From Salinimonas lutimaris (GTDB lineage Bacteria; Pseudomonadota; Gammaproteobacteria; Enterobacterales; Alteromonadaceae), in contig NZ_CP036536.1 of NCBI RefSeq assembly GCF_005222225.1, forward strand, positions 2,256,001 to 2,320,000: a DNA stretch of 64,000 nt, given 5' to 3'. This document shows positions 61,429-64,000 of this stretch, one piece after another (within the stretch, counting starts at the first letter, position 1; every line of letters begins with the position of its first letter). The translations under genes were made by a program, and so were the position numbers. A model generated the notes under the pieces. That model saw only the letters and a list, made by a program, of their open reading frames with translations, had not been told where the DNA came from and did not search any database.

Positions 61429-61899
61429 GTGCGTATACAGATAGTGGCGGTAGGCACTAAAATGCCTGCCTGGGTAAGTGCGGGCGTCGATGAGTTCATC
61501 CGCCGTTTTCCGTCCGATTTACCGGTAAGTTTTACCGAAATTGCGGCGCAAAAGCGGGGCAAGAATGCAGATATCAAGCGAGTTCTGCACAAGGAAGGCC
61601 AGCTGACGATGGCAGCCATCCCCAAAGACAACCGCATTGTGACTCTGGAAGTCACCGGTAAATCGTGGGATACCCCGCAACTGGCTAAACAACTCGACGC
61701 CTGGAAAATGGATGGCCGGGATGTCAGTCTGCTAATTGGTGGCCCGGAAGGCCTGGCCCCGGAATGTATTGCTGCGGCTGAGCAAAAATGGTCACTATCT
61801 GCCCTTACCCTGCCGCATCCCCTGGTGCGGATTATTGTTGCAGAGAGCCTGTACCGGGCCTGGTCGGTAACGCAAAACCACCCCTATCACAGAGAATAA
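61429..61899 (+). CDS. rlmH: 23S rRNA pseudouridine1915 N3-methyltransferase RlmH (GTG start)
   Basis: 156 residues. RlmH is a SPOUT methyltransferase that methylates pseudouridine 1915 of 23S r[15 protein letters not shown] is the SAM-binding knot and [29 protein letters not shown] the conserved C-terminus. The GTG follows AAGGTGAA. It lies 6 bp before mrdA. Confidence 0.96.
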   Translation: MRIQIVAVGTKMPAWVSAGVDEFIRRFPSDLPVSFTEIAAQKRGKNADIKRVLHKEGQLTMAAIPKDNRIVTLEVTGKSWDTPQLAKQLDAWKMDGRDVSLLIGGPEGLAPECIAAAEQKWSLSALTLPHPLVRIIVAESLYRAWSVTQNHPYHRE

Positions 61900-61905
61900 C
61901 CGGAC

Positions 61906-63810
61906 ATGGCAAGGAAACGTCAGCATATCCGGGACCACAGCGCCGAAGCAAACCTATTTGCGCGCCGCGCACTTATCGCCATGCTTATTGTTATCGGCAT
62001 GCTGGCGATTGTAGTGAGTAACCTGTACGTATTGCAGGTTAAGCACCACGAAGACTACCAGACCCGCTCTAATGGCAACCGCATCAAAGTGCTCCCTGTT
62101 GCGCCGAACCGCGGCCTTATTTTTGACCGTAACGGCATATTACTGGCCGAAAACCGCCCGGTTTTCAGTTTGGAAGTCATTCCTGAACAAATAGATGATT
62201 TAAATACCACGCTTGATCGCCTGCAACGCTTGATGGGCATCAGTGATGAAGAGCGTCAGGACTTTATGGACGACCTTAAGGGTCAGCGCCGGTTCAAACC
62301 GGTTGCTCTGCGTACTCAGCTAAGCGAAGACGAAGTCGCTCGCTTCTCCGCCCATCAGCACAGATTTCCGGGCGTGTCGATTGAAGCTCGCTTGTCACGC
62401 CATTACCCGTATGGCGACACCCTGACACATATGCTGGGCTATGTGGCCAAAATCAATAAAAAAGACATGCAGAAAATATCTGAAGCCGGTGAAGCCGATA
62501 ACTACGCAGCCACCCATGATATTGGCAAACTGGGTATTGAAAAATACCATGAGGATATTTTGCATGGCGAGGTGGGTTATCAGCAGGTCGAAGTAAACAG
62601 TCAGGGCCGGATCATCCGAACCCTGAGCGTGGAGCCGCCGGTGCCGGGTAAAGATATTGTACTGAATATCGATTTACGCCTGCAGCAGGCGGTTCAAAAG
62701 ACCCTGGAAAGTCAGCGTGGTACGGTGGTGGTCAGCGACCCGAACTCGGGTGGCGTACTGGCGCTGTATTCTAATCCCAGTTACGATCCGAACCTGTTTG
62801 TGCATGGTATCAGTAGTAAAAATTACAGTGGCCTGCTTAATTCGCCGGACCGCCCGCTGATTAACCGGGCCACGCAGGGCCAGTATCCGCCCGCCTCCAC
62901 CATCAAGCCCCATCTGGCACTGGTGGGTCTGGATTCAGGGACCATTGATAAGCAGTACACCATCAACGACACCGGCCGCTACCGCTTGCCGAATGTATCT
63001 CATGTCTGGCGCGACTGGCGTAAATGGGGACATGGTAAGGTCAATGTCACCAAGGCAATCGAGGTGTCCTGCGACACCTTTTATTACGACCTGGCCTATA
63101 AACTGGGTATAGATAAAATCAACGAAACTATGACTGAATTTGGTTTTGGTGACTACACGGGTATCGATTTGTACGAAGAGTCTGATGGCAATATGCCCAG
63201 CCGGGGCTGGAAACGGGCCCGCTTTAATCAGCCCTGGTACATTGGAGATACCATACCGGTGGGCATTGGCCAAAGCTTCTGGACAGCCACACCCATACAG
63301 CTGAATCAGTCAGTCAACACCCTGATTAATCACGGTACACGGTATGTGCCGCAATTGCTGCGCGGGTTTATGTATGATGACGGCAGTGTGGCGCTGGAAG
63401 CCCCTAAAACCCTGCGCCCGTACCAGGTGCAAAGCGATAAACACTGGGACACGGTGTTAGACGGCATGTGGCATGTGGTGAACGGATCAGAAGGAACCGG
63501 ACGCAAAGCCTTTGAGGATGCCAACTATGTCTCAGCGGGTAAATCCGGTACCGCCCAGCTGTTTTCTATTGGTCAGAATGAGTCGTATCAGGCCGATAAG
63601 GTGGCCGAGCACTTGCGAGACAACGCCATGTATATTGGCTATGCGCCCTATAAGGACCCTCAGGTTAACGTGACCGTGGTGATTGAAAATGCAGGTGGTG
63701 GTAGCTCCAATGCCGCGCCGGTTGCCCGTCAGATTATGGATTATTATTTTGAAAATATTTCGGCCAATCCTCCGGCAAACCAGGACACTGACCAGGAGGC
63801 TGCACCATGA
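61906..63810 (+). CDS. mrdA: Penicillin-binding protein 2
   Basis: 634 residues. PBP2 is the transpeptidase of the rod complex with RodA. A single N-terminal anchor (about 22-45) is followed by the pedestal domain and the transpeptidase with PPASTIKPHL (SxxK; Ser about 330), SCDTFYYD (SxN-like) and KSGTAQ (KTG-like). The C-terminus is acidic (QDTDQEAAP). Its stop overlaps the rodA ATG (ATGA), so the two are translationally coupled. Confidence 0.96.
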   Translation: MARKRQHIRDHSAEANLFARRALIAMLIVIGMLAIVVSNLYVLQVKHHEDYQTRSNGNRIKVLPVAPNRGLIFDRNGILLAENRPVFSLEVIPEQIDDLNTTLDRLQRLMGISDEERQDFMDDLKGQRRFKPVALRTQLSEDEVARFSAHQHRFPGVSIEARLSRHYPYGDTLTHMLGYVAKINKKDMQKISEAGEADNYAATHDIGKLGIEKYHEDILHGEVGYQQVEVNSQGRIIRTLSVEPPVPGKDIVLNIDLRLQQAVQKTLESQRGTVVVSDPNSGGVLALYSNPSYDPNLFVHGISSKNYSGLLNSPDRPLINRATQGQYPPASTIKPHLALVGLDSGTIDKQYTINDTGRYRLPNVSHVWRDWRKWGHGKVNVTKAIEVSCDTFYYDLAYKLGIDKINETMTEFGFGDYTGIDLYEESDGNMPSRGWKRARFNQPWYIGDTIPVGIGQSFWTATPIQLNQSVNTLINHGTRYVPQLLRGFMYDDGSVALEAPKTLRPYQVQSDKHWDTVLDGMWHVVNGSEGTGRKAFEDANYVSAGKSGTAQLFSIGQNESYQADKVAEHLRDNAMYIGYAPYKDPQVNVTVVIENAGGGSSNAAPVARQIMDYYFENISANPPANQDTDQEAAP

Positions 63811-64000
63811 AACAAAAGAAAACGCAGATACAGAATAAAACCAGTCTGCTGGAACGATTGCATATTGATGGTGTGCTGATGGCCGGTTTGCTGGTGTTAA
63901 TGGCAGTCGGTCTGGTGACCCTGTACTCCGCATCCGGGCAGGATGTAGGCCAGATTGATCGTCAGCTGGCCCGTCTGGGTGTGGGCACGCTAGTCATGTT
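63807..64000 (+). CDS. rodA: Rod-shape determining protein RodA (5' part only)
   Basis: About 64 residues are visible before the window ends. RodA is the SEDS glycosyltransferase that polymerises glycan strands with PBP2. The basic N-terminus (KQKKTQIQNK) is followed by the first helix (DGVLMAGLLVLMAVGLVTLYSASG) with the YSASG motif seen in RodA/FtsW. Overlapping mrdA supports the identity. Confidence 0.93.
   Translation, partial: MKQKKTQIQNKTSLLERLHIDGVLMAGLLVLMAVGLVTLYSASGQDVGQIDRQLARLGVGTLVM

Overview
The window is a stretch of chromosome from a marine-type gammaproteobacterium, most likely a member of the Alteromonadaceae (Alteromonas or a near relative). This is inferred from gene order and protein character: smc-zipA-ligA, ftsH-folP-glmM-tpiA-secG-tRNA-Leu(GAG), and leuS-lptE-holA-nadD-rsfS-rlmH-mrdA-rodA are all arranged as in Alteromonadales and Vibrionales. 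No rRNA, CRISPR array, prophage or plasmid module was seen. The only mobile-type gene is one REP-associated (Y1, IS200-like) transposase.

Layout. 0-7.6 kb (minus): a cut-off secreted kelch protein, an SDR, then the lipid A/LPS export block kdsB, ycaR, lpxK, msbA and the DNA-uptake channel comEC; a DUF2062 gene points the other way. 8.2-15.0 kb (minus): smc, zipA, ligA (chromosome organisation, division, ligation). 15.2-23.3 kb: cysZ, a Sel1-repeat metallopeptidase, nlpI, cdd, a DUF1244 protein, pnp without an adjacent rpsO, an HNH nuclease and an MscS-type channel. 23.4-27.2 kb (minus): a putP-proB-proA proline uptake and synthesis operon. 27.7-33.9 kb: topoisomerase IB with a flavodoxin-like partner, an orphan membrane protein, a chemoreceptor with a periplasmic binding protein, an SDR and a DUF2878 protein.

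34.1-45.1 kb is the most accessory-looking part: a phosphatase-lipid kinase fusion, gdhA, a hemerythrin-DUF1328-DUF2254 cluster, a Pmp3 peptide, and a tightly overlapping minus-strand operon of a secreted cupredoxin, a membrane EAL protein with a degenerate GGDEF, a DUF3034 outer-membrane-type protein and a lipoprotein truncated hemoglobin. This is followed by the RAYT transposase with tandem repeats. Six and a half kilobases thus hold three unrelated metal or gas-binding proteins beside a c-di-GMP enzyme. I consider the cupredoxin/EAL/DUF3034/hemoglobin operon the best candidate for an uncharacterised redox- or gas-responsive signalling system.

45.4-64 kb is mostly housekeeping: tRNA-Leu, secG, tpiA, glmM, folP, ftsH, rlmE (minus), yhbY and an SDR (plus), a Lon-family protease (minus), a secreted SRPBCC-like protein, and the leuS to rodA operon (plus), which joins LPS assembly (lptE), DNA polymerase III delta (holA), NAD synthesis (nadD), ribosome factors (rsfS, rlmH) and rod-shape wall synthesis (mrdA, rodA).

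Functional calls rest on reading translated motifs, with no database search. Starts were re-chosen where a Shine-Dalgarno site or family length argued for it, and several annotated starts are therefore internal to the longest open frame.
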